From positions 1-22,940 of the IMG/VR virus record IMGVR_UViG_3300031886_000048: 22,940 nt of DNA; one strand, given 5' to 3'. Shown here piece after piece: positions 7,465-15,266 of the stretch (its first letter is position 1; every line of letters starts with the position of its first letter). A program made the position numbers and the translations under genes. This DNA is from a virus. The notes below the pieces were generated by a model. The model saw only the letters and a list, made by a program, of their open reading frames with translations, had not been told where the DNA came from and did no database searches.

Positions 7465-7821
7465 ATGATAAAAATAATAATGTGTGTTTTCATGCTTTTC
7501 GCAACATCAGTAAAAGCAGAAGTAGTCAACTTAATAGGTGATACGAGCTATTATGTTACTGTTGAAAAAGGACTTGAAAGCGACCTTAATTATGGATATT
7601 TTGGATCAAGTACACCGGTACTTGATGGCTTTGTATCTGTTAATCACTCAGCAACTTGGCAGTTATTTAACAATGAAGGTGATTTGCAAGAGTTTTCTAG
7701 TCAAACATTAGGTGTTAGCAAAGTGTTTGGAGACTCTGGTTTTAGCGGGTATGTCAGTAATACGTTAACAAATACATTTGCTAGAACTGAAACTTGGGTA
7801 GGAGTAACATACGCATGGTAG
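7465..7821 (+). CDS. Small exported beta-rich protein, function unknown
   Basis: 118 residues. Residues 1-18 form a Sec-type signal peptide (MIK, hydrophobic core IIMCVFMLFATS, cleavage after VKA). The ~100-residue mature part has alternating polar/hydrophobic strands, many Ser/Thr/Gly, no Cys, and ends ETWVGVTYAW, with a C-terminal aromatic residue like that recognised by the outer-membrane barrel machinery. It is short for a standard eight-stranded barrel, so a periplasmic or partial-barrel protein is equally possible. No family recognised. Driven by the promoter at 7429-7458 and predicted leaderless. Its stop overlaps the next gene's start region (ATGGTAG), so the two are coupled. Early expression of an envelope protein suggests a change to the host surface, such as superinfection exclusion (inference). 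Confidence 0.8.
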   Translation: MIKIIMCVFMLFATSVKAEVVNLIGDTSYYVTVEKGLESDLNYGYFGSSTPVLDGFVSVNHSATWQLFNNEGDLQEFSSQTLGVSKVFGDSGFSGYVSNTLTNTFARTETWVGVTYAW

Positions 7822-8300
7822 AAAAGATACTTTGGGTTTTAGGATTTACTTGTTTACTTGGATTAAGTAGAATAATACCACACCCACCTAACTTTACTCC
7901 AGTATTAGCAGTAGCAGTATTTCTTCCTTTAGTGCTAAAAAATAACATATTAGCAATTCCAGTAACATTAGGTGCTATGCTAATTGGTGATTTGTATTGG
8001 GGGTTCCATAGTATTATGTTTTGGACTTATGGTGCTGTAATATTAGCAACTCAATTGAAGTTTAAATATGTGTTTGGTAATGCTGTATTGGCTAGTATAA
8101 TATTCTTTTTAGTTACAAATTTTGCTGTGTGGAGTATGTTTGATTACTATCCTAAAACTTTAGAGGGGTTAATATTTTGTTATACCATGGCAATCCCATT
8201 CTTTCAGAATACTTTATTAGGTACATTATTTTATACTGGTATATTCTGGTTAATAAGATTACTTGTTTCAAAAAGGTTGACAAACGCCTATCCGTTATAG
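7815..8300 (+). CDS. DUF6580-like polytopic membrane protein
   Basis: 161 residues from ATG 7815, preceded by TAGGAG (7799-7804); the ATG overlaps the upstream stop (7819-7821). About five hydrophobic segments. The family signature is clear: SRIIPHPPNFTPVLAVAVFL near the start, MLIGDLYWGFHSIMFWTYGA in the middle, and FFLVTNFAVWSMFDYYPKTL followed by GLIFCYTMAIPFFQNTLLGT. I recognise this as the uncharacterised DUF6580 family of bacterial inner-membrane proteins, whose layout recalls substrate-binding (S) components of ECF vitamin transporters; that link is inference. A host-type membrane gene in a phage is likely acquired. It is co-transcribed with the exported protein; the promoter for the next gene lies inside its 3' end. 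Confidence 0.8.
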   Translation: MVEKILWVLGFTCLLGLSRIIPHPPNFTPVLAVAVFLPLVLKNNILAIPVTLGAMLIGDLYWGFHSIMFWTYGAVILATQLKFKYVFGNAVLASIIFFLVTNFAVWSMFDYYPKTLEGLIFCYTMAIPFFQNTLLGTLFYTGIFWLIRLLVSKRLTNAYPL

Positions 8301-8306
8301 TATAAT
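8277..8306 (+). promoter_or_regulatory. Sigma70-type promoter for dNMP kinase, leaderless arrangement
   Basis: TTGACA (8277-8282), 18-base spacer, TATAAT (8301-8306), partly inside the end of the DUF6580-like gene. The -10 ends exactly 6 bases before the ATG at 8313, so the transcript should begin at the start codon; no Shine-Dalgarno site is possible. Confidence 0.87.
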
Positions 8307-8312
8307 ACATAT

Positions 8313-8987
8313 ATGATTATTGGAATATGTGGGTTAATTGGTTCAGGTAAAGGCACCGTTGCTGACTACCTAGTAGATAACCATAACTTTATAAAATTAA
8401 GTTTCGCCGACAGATTAAAGGACGGTGTATCAACTCTGTTTGGTTGGGATAGAGCATCACTTGAAGGTGACACTGATGAATCAAGAAAGTTTAGAGAAAC
8501 AGTAGATGAATATTGGTCTAACGAAACAGGCAGAGAAATAACACCTAGACTTGTATTACAGTTATATGGAACTGAATGTTTAAGACGAGGATTTTTTGAT
8601 GGTATTTGGGTTAGTTTAGTTAAACAACAAATATTAGAAAATCCTAATAAAAACTTTGTAATACCTGACTGTAGATTCTTTAATGAACTCGAAATGGTTA
8701 AAGGGCTTAAAGGGTATACTTGGGAAGTGTGGAGAGACAAAGAACCCAAGTATTGGAAGATGGCAAGTAAACTCAACAGAGGCTATGCTAATCCACCAGA
8801 AGATAATCCAGTAGCAAAACATCATCCAGATGTACATCGCAGTGAATGGCGTTGGGCAGGTTGGGATTTTGATATTTTACTTACAAATAAAGATACACTT
8901 AAAACGTTATATCATTCTATAGATCAGGTGTTAGATCACCAGCAATCTTACTCCACCCGGTCCGACCTAGAACCACTTTACAATTAA
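8313..8987 (+). CDS. 1: Deoxynucleoside monophosphate kinase, gp1-like
   Basis: 224 residues. P-loop GLIGSGKGT (7-15) opens a P-loop kinase fold, followed by KLSFADRLKDGV (28-39), LQLYGTECLRR (82-92) and FVIPDCRFFNELEMV (114-128), the order seen in T4 gp1 dNMP kinase, which phosphorylates dNMPs to feed phage DNA synthesis. The insertion VHRSEWRWAGWDFDILLTN precedes the final helix. Start at 8313 is set by the promoter at 8277-8306: the A of the ATG is the expected first transcribed base. The 3' end overlaps the convergent HNH-like gene by 71 bases. Expression from a sigma70-type promoter fits an early nucleotide-metabolism role. Confidence 0.85.
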   Translation: MIIGICGLIGSGKGTVADYLVDNHNFIKLSFADRLKDGVSTLFGWDRASLEGDTDESRKFRETVDEYWSNETGREITPRLVLQLYGTECLRRGFFDGIWVSLVKQQILENPNKNFVIPDCRFFNELEMVKGLKGYTWEVWRDKEPKYWKMASKLNRGYANPPEDNPVAKHHPDVHRSEWRWAGWDFDILLTNKDTLKTLYHSIDQVLDHQQSYSTRSDLEPLYN

Positions 8988-9249
8988 GGCAAATAGACTT
9001 AAGATTAGACATTCTTGTATTTGCTTTATTCCCATCTAAATACCATATTAAAAAACTTTCAGGATATTTACTTTGATATCCACAATGATCACAAGTATCT
9101 TTTTTAATATATCCGTGTACTTTAAAAGGGTTAGGCTTCTTTTGTTGCCGTAGGCAACTATCACAAAACCTACGATAGTAAGTTTTTCCTTTTCTATTGT
9201 AATTTATTGCCGCTGGAGCGTTACAAGTTATACATACTGGCCTACTCAT
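8917..9249 (-). CDS. Zinc-finger protein with degenerate HNH-nuclease motif
   Basis: 110 residues with four Cys pairs: C6/C9 and C29/C32 form one zinc site, C53/C56 and C87/C90 a second. The second half has the HNH skeleton (CDHCG, then LDGNKANTRMSNLKSICLNC, with the DGN and the two Asn), but the His expected just before the (I/V/L)-D-G-N stretch is Tyr70. The protein resembles a small HNH-like family common in marine T4-like phages (opening MSRPxCxxC). Loss of the His suggests a DNA-binding rather than cutting role, though a shifted catalytic residue cannot be excluded. Predicted leaderless: TATAAATA ends 5 bases before its ATG. Its 3' end overlaps the dNMP kinase gene. Confidence 0.82.
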   Translation of the reverse strand: MSRPVCITCNAPAAINYNRKGKTYYRRFCDSCLRQQKKPNPFKVHGYIKKDTCDHCGYQSKYPESFLIWYLDGNKANTRMSNLKSICLNCKVVLGRTGWSKIAGDLTPDL

Positions 9250-9254
9250 ACGAG

Positions 9255-9262
9255 TATTTATA
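9255..9262 (-). promoter_or_regulatory. Perfect T4-type late -10 element, leaderless arrangement
   Basis: TATAAATA on the minus strand, identical to the T4 late consensus, followed by CTCGT and then the ATG at 9249. With T4 spacing the transcript begins at the A of the ATG. Confidence 0.8.
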
Positions 9263-9269
9263 CGGTGGT

Positions 9270-9285
9270 GCCCTTTATAAAGGGC
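9270..9285. other. 16-base perfect palindrome
   Basis: GCCCTTTATAAAGGGC reads the same on both strands and can form a tight GC-capped hairpin between the divergent late promoters of the HNH-like gene and gp18. No T-run follows directly; six T at 9299-9304 are 14 bases away, so it is a poor terminator. It could be a protein-binding site. Confidence 0.5.
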
Positions 9286-9314
9286 ATTGATTTCGACGTT
9301 TTTTAGTAGATATC

Positions 9315-9322
9315 GCTAAATA
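9315..9322 (+). promoter_or_regulatory. Late promoter for gp18
   Basis: GCTAAATA with predicted start near 9328 and a 41-base leader. The leader holds an 8-bp A/T stem (AATTTAAA 9334-9341 / TTTAAATT 9345-9352, loop CTT) just before the Shine-Dalgarno AGGAG (9354-9358). Confidence 0.75.
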
Positions 9323-9368
9323 CAATGTATAATAATTTAAACTTTTTAAATTTAGGAGACGAAATAAA

Positions 9369-12300
9369 ATGGCACTTATATCACCAGGCATAGATGTTAC
9401 AATAACAGACGAATCGCAATACGCTCCAACGGCAGTTGGCACGATTCCTTTGATTGTTGTCGCTACGGCCCAAGACAAAACTAGTGGTACAAGCACAGCA
9501 ACAGCGGCTGGTACAACTAAAGCAAATGCGGACAAAACATTTTTAATTGGTTCGCAAAGAGAGTTGGTAACAACTTACGGAGAACCAACTTTTTATAAAA
9601 ACACAAGCGGAACAGCACTACATGGTAGTGAAGTTAATGAATACGGACTTATGGCGGCCTATAGTGTATTAGGTATTAGTAATAGGGCGTATGTATTAAG
9701 AGCAGATGTTGACTTAGGTCAATTATCAACGTCAGCAGGTAGACCAACAGGCGCACCTGTGGCAGGTACACAATGGTTTGATACCGGTAAAACATTATTT
9801 GGTGTTCAAGTATGGAATGCTTCTACACAGAAGTTTGCTAACGTAATACCAAGTGTAATTACTGATGCTAACGATATTGATTCTGGAGCACCTAAAACTG
9901 CTTATGGATCAATAGGTGATTACGCCATTGATGCTACTAATACAAAGAATCCACTTTTTTATAAAAGAACAGATAATACTTGGGTACAAGTAGGTAATAC
10001 AGCCTGGCAAGCAGGACACCCAACACATTCAGGAACAGAAAGTTCACCAGGACTAACAAATGGGCATACTGTTATAATTAATGGTAATACTATTACGTTA
10101 AGTGGTACTACTGTAACCGCGTTAGCAACTGTTATTAATTCTACAGCAGTAACAGGTGTAACAGCGGCGGTAGTTAATAATAAATTAGAACTTTATGCTA
10201 ATGCGAATGCTACAAATGGAGCAATAGTATTAGCGGCAGGTACAGGTACAATAATTGCTGATGTTGGACTAACAGCAGGAACTTATTATGCTCCTAAATT
10301 TGATGTACAACCACACACAAATATTCCAGAATGGAAAACAGCAGATACTTATACTAGACCAAGCGGGTCTGTTTGGATTAAAACAACTACACCTAATTTA
10401 GGTGCTAACTTTAGTCTTAAAACGTATAATTCTACTACTGAATTATTTGAATCAGTAACGGCTGGAGTATATAACAATGATGAATCAGCAAATTATAATC
10501 TTGATAGTGCTGGCGGTGGCTTAAATGTTGCGGCTGACACATTATATGTTAAGTATGATGCTGATGACAATGGTAGAGGAAGTTATAAATTCTTTAAGAG
10601 ACTTGTTAAAGGTGCCACAACTGTAACAGGAACAGCAAGTCCTAGTTTTACAAATTCAGACTCATTTACAATTCAAATGTCAGATAAGACGAGTACTTTA
10701 ACTGCCGCAACAACAATTACTATGGGCGGAACAGATGCTGAAGCATTTGTTACTGCTGTAACGGCAGGTGCTATCCCTAACTTAACAGTTTCAAGAGATA
10801 CTACTACAAATGCTATTACATTAACACACGATTTAGGTGGTGTTATTGTACTTAAAGATACAGGTGGTCATACAGTTGTAGCAGATGCTGGTATTACGGC
10901 TTCTTTAACTACAGCAAGAGCAGGCAACGATTCAGATATTATTGTATCTAATTGGCAGGCTTACACATATTCAGCAAGTTCTACACAACCAACAACAGAT
11001 CCAGCAGATGGAACTAAATGGTTTAATGCTTCTGTTAGTGATGCTGATATTATGATACATGATGGTACAACCTGGAAAGGTTACCAAGGTATTACTGATG
11101 CTAGAGGTTATGATTTATCAAACTGTTCACCAAATGGTCCGATGGTTTCGGCTACTGAGCCAACATTACAATCAGATGGTACAGCACTTGTACATGGTGA
11201 TTTGTGGATTGATAGTTCAGACCCAGATGTTTTTACAATATCTAGATGGCAAAGTGTATCAGGCACAGATAAATGGGTTGCTATTGATACAGCAGACCAA
11301 ACTACAGAAGATGGTATTTTGTTTGGTGACTTTAGATTCCACGATAGTGCTACTGATGATGTAACAACAGATACAATGACAACTGTTAAAACTTTGTTAA
11401 CAAGTGACTATATGGATATAGACGCTCCAAAGGCAACTTTATATCCAAGAGGTATGTTAGGATTTAACTTAAGACGTAGTTCTAACAACGTTAAAGAGTA
11501 TAAGAAAAATTATTTTAATGCTACTGATTATCCTGATGATACATTACCTACAGAAACAAATGCTTGGGTAACTGTTTCAGGAACAAAAACTGATGGTTCG
11601 GCGTGTGTAGGTAGATTCGCTCAGCGTAATACTATTGTATCAGCAATGAAATCAGCAGTTACAGGATCTGATGAGATTCGTGAAGAACAACGTAACTTTA
11701 ACATATTAGTTGCTCCTGGGTATTCAGAACTTATGGCTAACCTAGTATCACTTAATAATGAAAGACGTAACACAGGATTTATTCTTGGAGATGCTCCGTT
11801 TAGATTGGCACCGAATAGTACAGATGTACAAAATTGGGCTAAGAATACTAAACTAGCAATTGATAATAATGATAATGGTTTGGTTACAGCAGATACTTAT
11901 TTAGGTGTATTTTACCCATCGGGTAGAACTACAGATTTAGATGGAAATAGTATTGTTGTTCCTCCAACACATATGGCATTGAGAACGATATTACGTTCAG
12001 ATGACACTAGTTATCCTTGGTTTGCTCCAGCAGGAACAAGACGAGGTGGTGTAGATAATGCTACAGCATTAGGACATATTGATAGCGAAGGTGAATTTAA
12101 AACAGTTGGTATTAAAGAGTCTTTAAGAGATACGTTATATGAAAATGCGATTAATCCTATATCGTTCTTCCCAGGTGTTGGTATACTTAACTTTGGTAAT
12201 AAAACAAGACACGCGACGTCTAGTGCTTTAGATAGAATTAACGTAGCAAGACTTGTAGCATACATTAGAGAAAGATTAGGTGAAGTTACAAAACCATTTG

Positions 12301-12542
12301 TATTTGAACCAAATGACAAATTAACTAGAGATGAAATTAAAGGTGTTGTTGATTCAATAATGAACGATTTAGTTTCAAAACGTGGTTTGTATGATTACTT
12401 GGTAGTATGTGATGAAACTAATAACACATCGGCTAGAATAGACAGAAATGAATTATATTTAGACGTTGCTGTTGAACCTGTTAAATCAGTTGAGTTTATT
12501 TACATTCCAGTTAGGATACAGAACACAGGATCTATTGCTTAA
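9369..12542 (+). CDS. 18: Tail sheath protein, gp18-like, with large decorated insertion
   Basis: 1057 residues versus ~660 for T4 gp18. The contractile sheath core is recognisable at the ends: MALISPGIDVTITDESQY start, LIGSQRELVTTYGEP, ILVAPGYSELM (779-789), FYPSGRTTDLDGNSIVVPPT (848-867), PWFAPAGTRRGGV, FPGVGILNFGNKT, and the C-terminal VARLVAYIRERL...FEPND plus VEPVKSVEFIYIPV. Residues ~120-640 are an insertion containing five Trp-rich 'G-x-x-W' modules (about 126-160, 174-212, 327-364, 540-573, 596-640) and two flagellin/hook-like modules with V-x-A-x-V-x-A-V/G-ITA endings (about 230-305 and 430-510). Start: AGGAG 10 bases upstream of 9369. The insertion should project from the sheath surface (inference). 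Confidence 0.92.
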   Translation: MALISPGIDVTITDESQYAPTAVGTIPLIVVATAQDKTSGTSTATAAGTTKANADKTFLIGSQRELVTTYGEPTFYKNTSGTALHGSEVNEYGLMAAYSVLGISNRAYVLRADVDLGQLSTSAGRPTGAPVAGTQWFDTGKTLFGVQVWNASTQKFANVIPSVITDANDIDSGAPKTAYGSIGDYAIDATNTKNPLFYKRTDNTWVQVGNTAWQAGHPTHSGTESSPGLTNGHTVIINGNTITLSGTTVTALATVINSTAVTGVTAAVVNNKLELYANANATNGAIVLAAGTGTIIADVGLTAGTYYAPKFDVQPHTNIPEWKTADTYTRPSGSVWIKTTTPNLGANFSLKTYNSTTELFESVTAGVYNNDESANYNLDSAGGGLNVAADTLYVKYDADDNGRGSYKFFKRLVKGATTVTGTASPSFTNSDSFTIQMSDKTSTLTAATTITMGGTDAEAFVTAVTAGAIPNLTVSRDTTTNAITLTHDLGGVIVLKDTGGHTVVADAGITASLTTARAGNDSDIIVSNWQAYTYSASSTQPTTDPADGTKWFNASVSDADIMIHDGTTWKGYQGITDARGYDLSNCSPNGPMVSATEPTLQSDGTALVHGDLWIDSSDPDVFTISRWQSVSGTDKWVAIDTADQTTEDGILFGDFRFHDSATDDVTTDTMTTVKTLLTSDYMDIDAPKATLYPRGMLGFNLRRSSNNVKEYKKNYFNATDYPDDTLPTETNAWVTVSGTKTDGSACVGRFAQRNTIVSAMKSAVTGSDEIREEQRNFNILVAPGYSELMANLVSLNNERRNTGFILGDAPFRLAPNSTDVQNWAKNTKLAIDNNDNGLVTADTYLGVFYPSGRTTDLDGNSIVVPPTHMALRTILRSDDTSYPWFAPAGTRRGGVDNATALGHIDSEGEFKTVGIKESLRDTLYENAINPISFFPGVGILNFGNKTRHATSSALDRINVARLVAYIRERLGEVTKPFVFEPNDKLTRDEIKGVVDSIMNDLVSKRGLYDYLVVCDETNNTSARIDRNELYLDVAVEPVKSVEFIYIPVRIQNTGSIA

Positions 12543-12548
12543 TCATTA

Positions 12549-12578
12549 AAATAGGGCGATTAAACCGCCCTATTTTTT
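12549..12578 (+). terminator. Rho-independent terminator after gp18
   Basis: ATAGGGCG (12551-12558) pairs with CGCCCTAT (12566-12573) around a 7-base loop, extended by A:T pairs, followed by a run of T to 12578. It separates gp18 from the separately promoted gp19. Confidence 0.9.
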
Positions 12579-12592
12579 CGGTCAGTTAATAA

Positions 12593-12600
12593 GATAAATA
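12593..12600 (+). promoter_or_regulatory. Late promoter for gp19
   Basis: GATAAATA directly after the gp18 terminator. Predicted start near 12606; the 37-base leader carries AAAGGAG (12627-12633), 9 bases before the ATG at 12643. Confidence 0.78.
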
Positions 12601-12642
12601 ATTATATTAATAAGGATATTAAAATTAAAGGAGATATAAGAT

Positions 12643-13269
12643 ATGCCACATTCGTCATTAAATAAATTTACAGTACCTTTGAGAGGCAATCAAACGGCTT
12701 CGAATCAAGGTCTGTTAATGCCGAAACTTAAATATCGCTTTAGAGTGGCATTTGAGAACTTCGGAATAGAAAAGGCAACAGCAGAACTTACAAAGCAGGT
12801 TATGGACATAACCCGTCCAAGTGTTAATTTTGAAGCAATTCCAGTAGATGTTTACAACTCAAAAGTTCATATTATTGGTAAGCATACTTGGGATCCGGTA
12901 TCAGTTAACATTAGAGATGATGTATCAAGTAATGTTTCAAAATTAGTCGGCCAGCAAGTTCAAAGGCAATTTGACTTTATGGAACAAGCATCAGCGTCCG
13001 CTGGTATGGACTATAAGTTTGTAACACGTTTTGAATTATTAGACGGCGGCAACGGTGCTAATCCTCCAATTACATTGGAAGAGTGGACACTATGGGGTTG
13101 CTACATTGAGAACGTTAACTATAACGATTTAAACTATGCTTCATCTGAACCAGCAAACATCACAATGTCAATTAGATTTGATAATGCGGTACAATTACCA
13201 GTTGGTGCAGGAGTTGGAGCGCCAGTTCCTAGAACTTCAAGTCAAAATATTACCGGCTCTGGTATTTAA
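12643..13269 (+). CDS. 19: Tail tube protein, gp19-like
   Basis: 208 residues; T4 gp19 is ~163. It builds the inner tube of the contractile tail through hexameric rings. Features: KYRFRVAFENF (30-40), TRPSVNFEAIPVDVYNSKVH (57-76), HTWDPVSVNIRDDV (81-94), then FELLDGGN...EEWTLWGCYIENVNYNDLNY (130-165), and the strand ANITMSIRFDNAV. Strong Shine-Dalgarno AAAGGAG. Preceded by its own late promoter and a terminator, so it can be made in higher amounts than gp18. The next gene is a divergent paralogue 11 bases downstream. Confidence 0.9.
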   Translation: MPHSSLNKFTVPLRGNQTASNQGLLMPKLKYRFRVAFENFGIEKATAELTKQVMDITRPSVNFEAIPVDVYNSKVHIIGKHTWDPVSVNIRDDVSSNVSKLVGQQVQRQFDFMEQASASAGMDYKFVTRFELLDGGNGANPPITLEEWTLWGCYIENVNYNDLNYASSEPANITMSIRFDNAVQLPVGAGVGAPVPRTSSQNITGSGI

Positions 13270-13280
13270 GGAGAGGCAAA

Positions 13281-14435
13281 ATGGCAGAAGGTAACTTCTG
13301 GGATCCTCCGAAATTAAGTCTGAAAGACTGGAGCAGTAAGAAACTCTTACGAGATTATCAACACGCATCTAGACTTATCACAGATGGCAATTTCCGATTA
13401 GCACCAAAACAGAAATTCTTATTTTTTGTTGTGTTTAATTTTTCAGACACAGCCGCAAAATTAGTTCACCAAGACATTAAAGATCATGCTAGTATGTTAG
13501 TTAAATCAACTGACTTACCATCGTTTACTTTTGATACACAATTGATGAATCAATATAATCGTTGGAGATCGATCCAAACTAAATTAAATTATGAACCCAT
13601 TCAGATACGAATACATGATGATATGTCAGATGTTTCAAAACGTTTGTGGTATTCTTATTTAGATTATTATTATGAAGATCAGAAAAACGGAGAGTTGGAA
13701 AGGTATACTGCCGCCCCTGATACATATACAGGACTGAGAGAATTAGATTGGGGAATGACTCGCCCAAGGGCACAACCATTTTTTAAAAGTATTCAGTTGT
13801 ACAGTATATATGGAGCAAAAAAGTTCTCAGAATATACTTTAGTTAATCCGATGATTACTAATTTTAATCATGATAATCATGATCATAGTGCGAGTGATAT
13901 ATTAGAAAATACATTCCAGGTTCAGTATGAAACTGTAAAATATGCTAGTGGATGGATGGATGGCGGACAACCTGGTGAGTTAATAAACGGCCCTAGAGGT
14001 TTTGGTGACTTACATTATGATAAAGAATTCTCACCAAACGATCCTCTTAATAATAAAAAATGGGAAGATATGGTTGATAACTATGTAGACTCTTATAAAC
14101 AAGATCTATCTGATAAGAGGATGAATCGAGTAATTGAGGCTAAAAATCTTACACCTAAAAAATCACATATAGAAGGTTGGAAAGAAGATGTAGTTGTGAT
14201 AAAAGCCTCAGATATAGCAAAAGCAAAAAACAGAACTAATGCTTGGTCATTTCCGTTACCTGGTAATGTACGTGACGCTTATTATACCGGGAAAAAAGAT
14301 TTTAATAGTGTGATGGAAGATCAAGGAAAAATAATTGACGGCAAACGAACAGTAATTTTAGAAGATGGAACTAAAATAACAGAAGTAGGTGAAATCACAC
14401 AAAGTATGAAAAAAGTAAATGGAACGTGGGTATAG
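13281..14435 (+). CDS. Second tail-tube-like protein (gp19/gp54 paralogue)
   Basis: 384 residues. Residues ~40-230 follow the gp19 order: KFLFFVVFNF (45-54), DLPSFTFD (78-85) aligned to RPSVNFEA, NYEPIQIRIHDDMSDVSKRL (103-122) aligned to TWDPVSVNIRDDVSSNVSKL, then FFKSIQLYSIYG and TFQVQYETVKYASG for the closing strands. The C-terminal ~150 residues are a charged extension not seen in gp19. In T4, gp54 and gp48 are tube-fold proteins that start the tube on the baseplate; this gene could fill that role or be a tube cap, but size and position do not settle it. AAGGAG (13268-13273) precedes the ATG. Co-transcribed with gp19. Confidence 0.75.
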   Translation: MAEGNFWDPPKLSLKDWSSKKLLRDYQHASRLITDGNFRLAPKQKFLFFVVFNFSDTAAKLVHQDIKDHASMLVKSTDLPSFTFDTQLMNQYNRWRSIQTKLNYEPIQIRIHDDMSDVSKRLWYSYLDYYYEDQKNGELERYTAAPDTYTGLRELDWGMTRPRAQPFFKSIQLYSIYGAKKFSEYTLVNPMITNFNHDNHDHSASDILENTFQVQYETVKYASGWMDGGQPGELINGPRGFGDLHYDKEFSPNDPLNNKKWEDMVDNYVDSYKQDLSDKRMNRVIEAKNLTPKKSHIEGWKEDVVVIKASDIAKAKNRTNAWSFPLPGNVRDAYYTGKKDFNSVMEDQGKIIDGKRTVILEDGTKITEVGEITQSMKKVNGTWV

Positions 14436-14439
14436 TGCT

Positions 14440-14823
14440 ATGTCAAATAATTTATATGCTTCAACTAACGTAGGCCAAACAGTAGACAAAAAGTTAGGAA
14501 CTAGAAAGTTCTTTAATGGTCATTATGTTCAAAGTATTAATATTGATCCAAGCGAGCACCAAGCAGTAAAAAGTTTCTTCTTAACAAAAACAAATAATGA
14601 CGAGGAAACAGCAAATACTCTAACAGACAGTTTATTTGAAATAGGAGTCATACAAGAAATTAATGTTATGGAACTTATTGATCGTTTACAAACAGAAACA
14701 ATAGACGATATTCAAATAACATTAATAGCAATGATTAATAATGTAAGAAAGAAGACTAGTGTGTTAGGTTTTTCTACCAACAGAACACCAAATCCAGTAG
14801 TATTAAGGAATATTGTCGAATGA
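14440..14823 (+). CDS. Small virion-region protein, function unknown
   Basis: 127 residues from ATG 14440; an in-frame ATG at 14419 would overlap the tube-like gene by 17 bases and lacks a ribosome site. N-terminal MSNNLYASTNVGQTVDKKLGT looks extended; the rest is helical (SEHQAVKSFFLTKTNND; ETANTLTDSLFEIGVIQEIN; TIDDIQITLIAMINNVRKKT). Not recognised. Located between tail tube and gp4 genes and coupled to gp4 by an ATGA overlap, so a structural or assembly role is likely. Confidence 0.7.
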   Translation: MSNNLYASTNVGQTVDKKLGTRKFFNGHYVQSINIDPSEHQAVKSFFLTKTNNDEETANTLTDSLFEIGVIQEINVMELIDRLQTETIDDIQITLIAMINNVRKKTSVLGFSTNRTPNPVVLRNIVE

Positions 14824-15266
14824 TAGGCAAGGGAATTGCCCGCGGTCGATATACACTTAAAAATCCAGACAAATACGCCGGCACAAAAACACCAATTTAT
14901 AGATCCAGTTGGGAACACGCCTTTATGGCTTTCTGTGATAACAGTCATGGAGTTATAGGTTGGGCCAGCGAAGCAGTAAGAATTCCTTATAAAAATCCGT
15001 TAACCGGAAAGCGAAGTACATACGTTCCAGATTTCTTTGTTCAATATCAAGATGCTAAAGGCAAGAAGCGTTCAGAAGTAATTGAAATTAAGCCAAGTAA
15101 TCAATCTACAATGGAAGCCGCCGGTAAAAGTAAACCTAGACAAATGGCCGTAGTACAAAATATGGCTAAATGGGAAGCCGCAACAGCCTGGTGTAAGCAA
15201 AAACGTATACGTTTCAGAGTAGTAACAGAAAACGATTTGTTTCACCAAGGAAAACGCCGCGGCTAA
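14820..15266 (+). CDS. 4: Head completion protein, gp4-like (nuclease fold)
   Basis: 148 residues, close to T4 gp4 (~150). gp4 acts after packaging to make heads competent for tail joining. The order matches: opening KNPDKYAG...PIYRSSWEHAFMAF (15-38), VIGWASEAVRIPY (45-57), RSTYVPDFFVQY (65-76), EVIEIKPSNQ (86-95), KWEAATAWCKQKRIRFRVVT (117-136). D71 and E89-x-K91 form the PD-(D/E)xK nuclease core, with E32 upstream, as in the TnsA-like endonuclease fold assigned to this family. The start ATG shares ATGA with the preceding stop. The stop TAA is part of the late promoter at 15262-15269. Confidence 0.9.
   Translation: MIGKGIARGRYTLKNPDKYAGTKTPIYRSSWEHAFMAFCDNSHGVIGWASEAVRIPYKNPLTGKRSTYVPDFFVQYQDAKGKKRSEVIEIKPSNQSTMEAAGKSKPRQMAVVQNMAKWEAATAWCKQKRIRFRVVTENDLFHQGKRRG

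Noticed and set aside
9037-9044. TCTAAATA on the plus strand inside the HNH-like gene
   Set aside because: Matches the late element but lies within a minus-strand gene with no plus-strand gene start within 300 bases; likely a chance match in A/T-rich DNA.
9282-9298. tmRNA-like 5' end (GGGCATTGATTTCGACG)
   Set aside because: The TTCGACG motif recalls tmRNA 5' ends, but a late promoter and the gp18 start follow within 70 bases; there is no room for the rest of a tmRNA and no matching 3' acceptor stem.
12011-12319. Minus-strand open frame inside gp18
   Set aside because: It lies opposite the conserved C-terminal sheath core and has no promoter or ribosome site.
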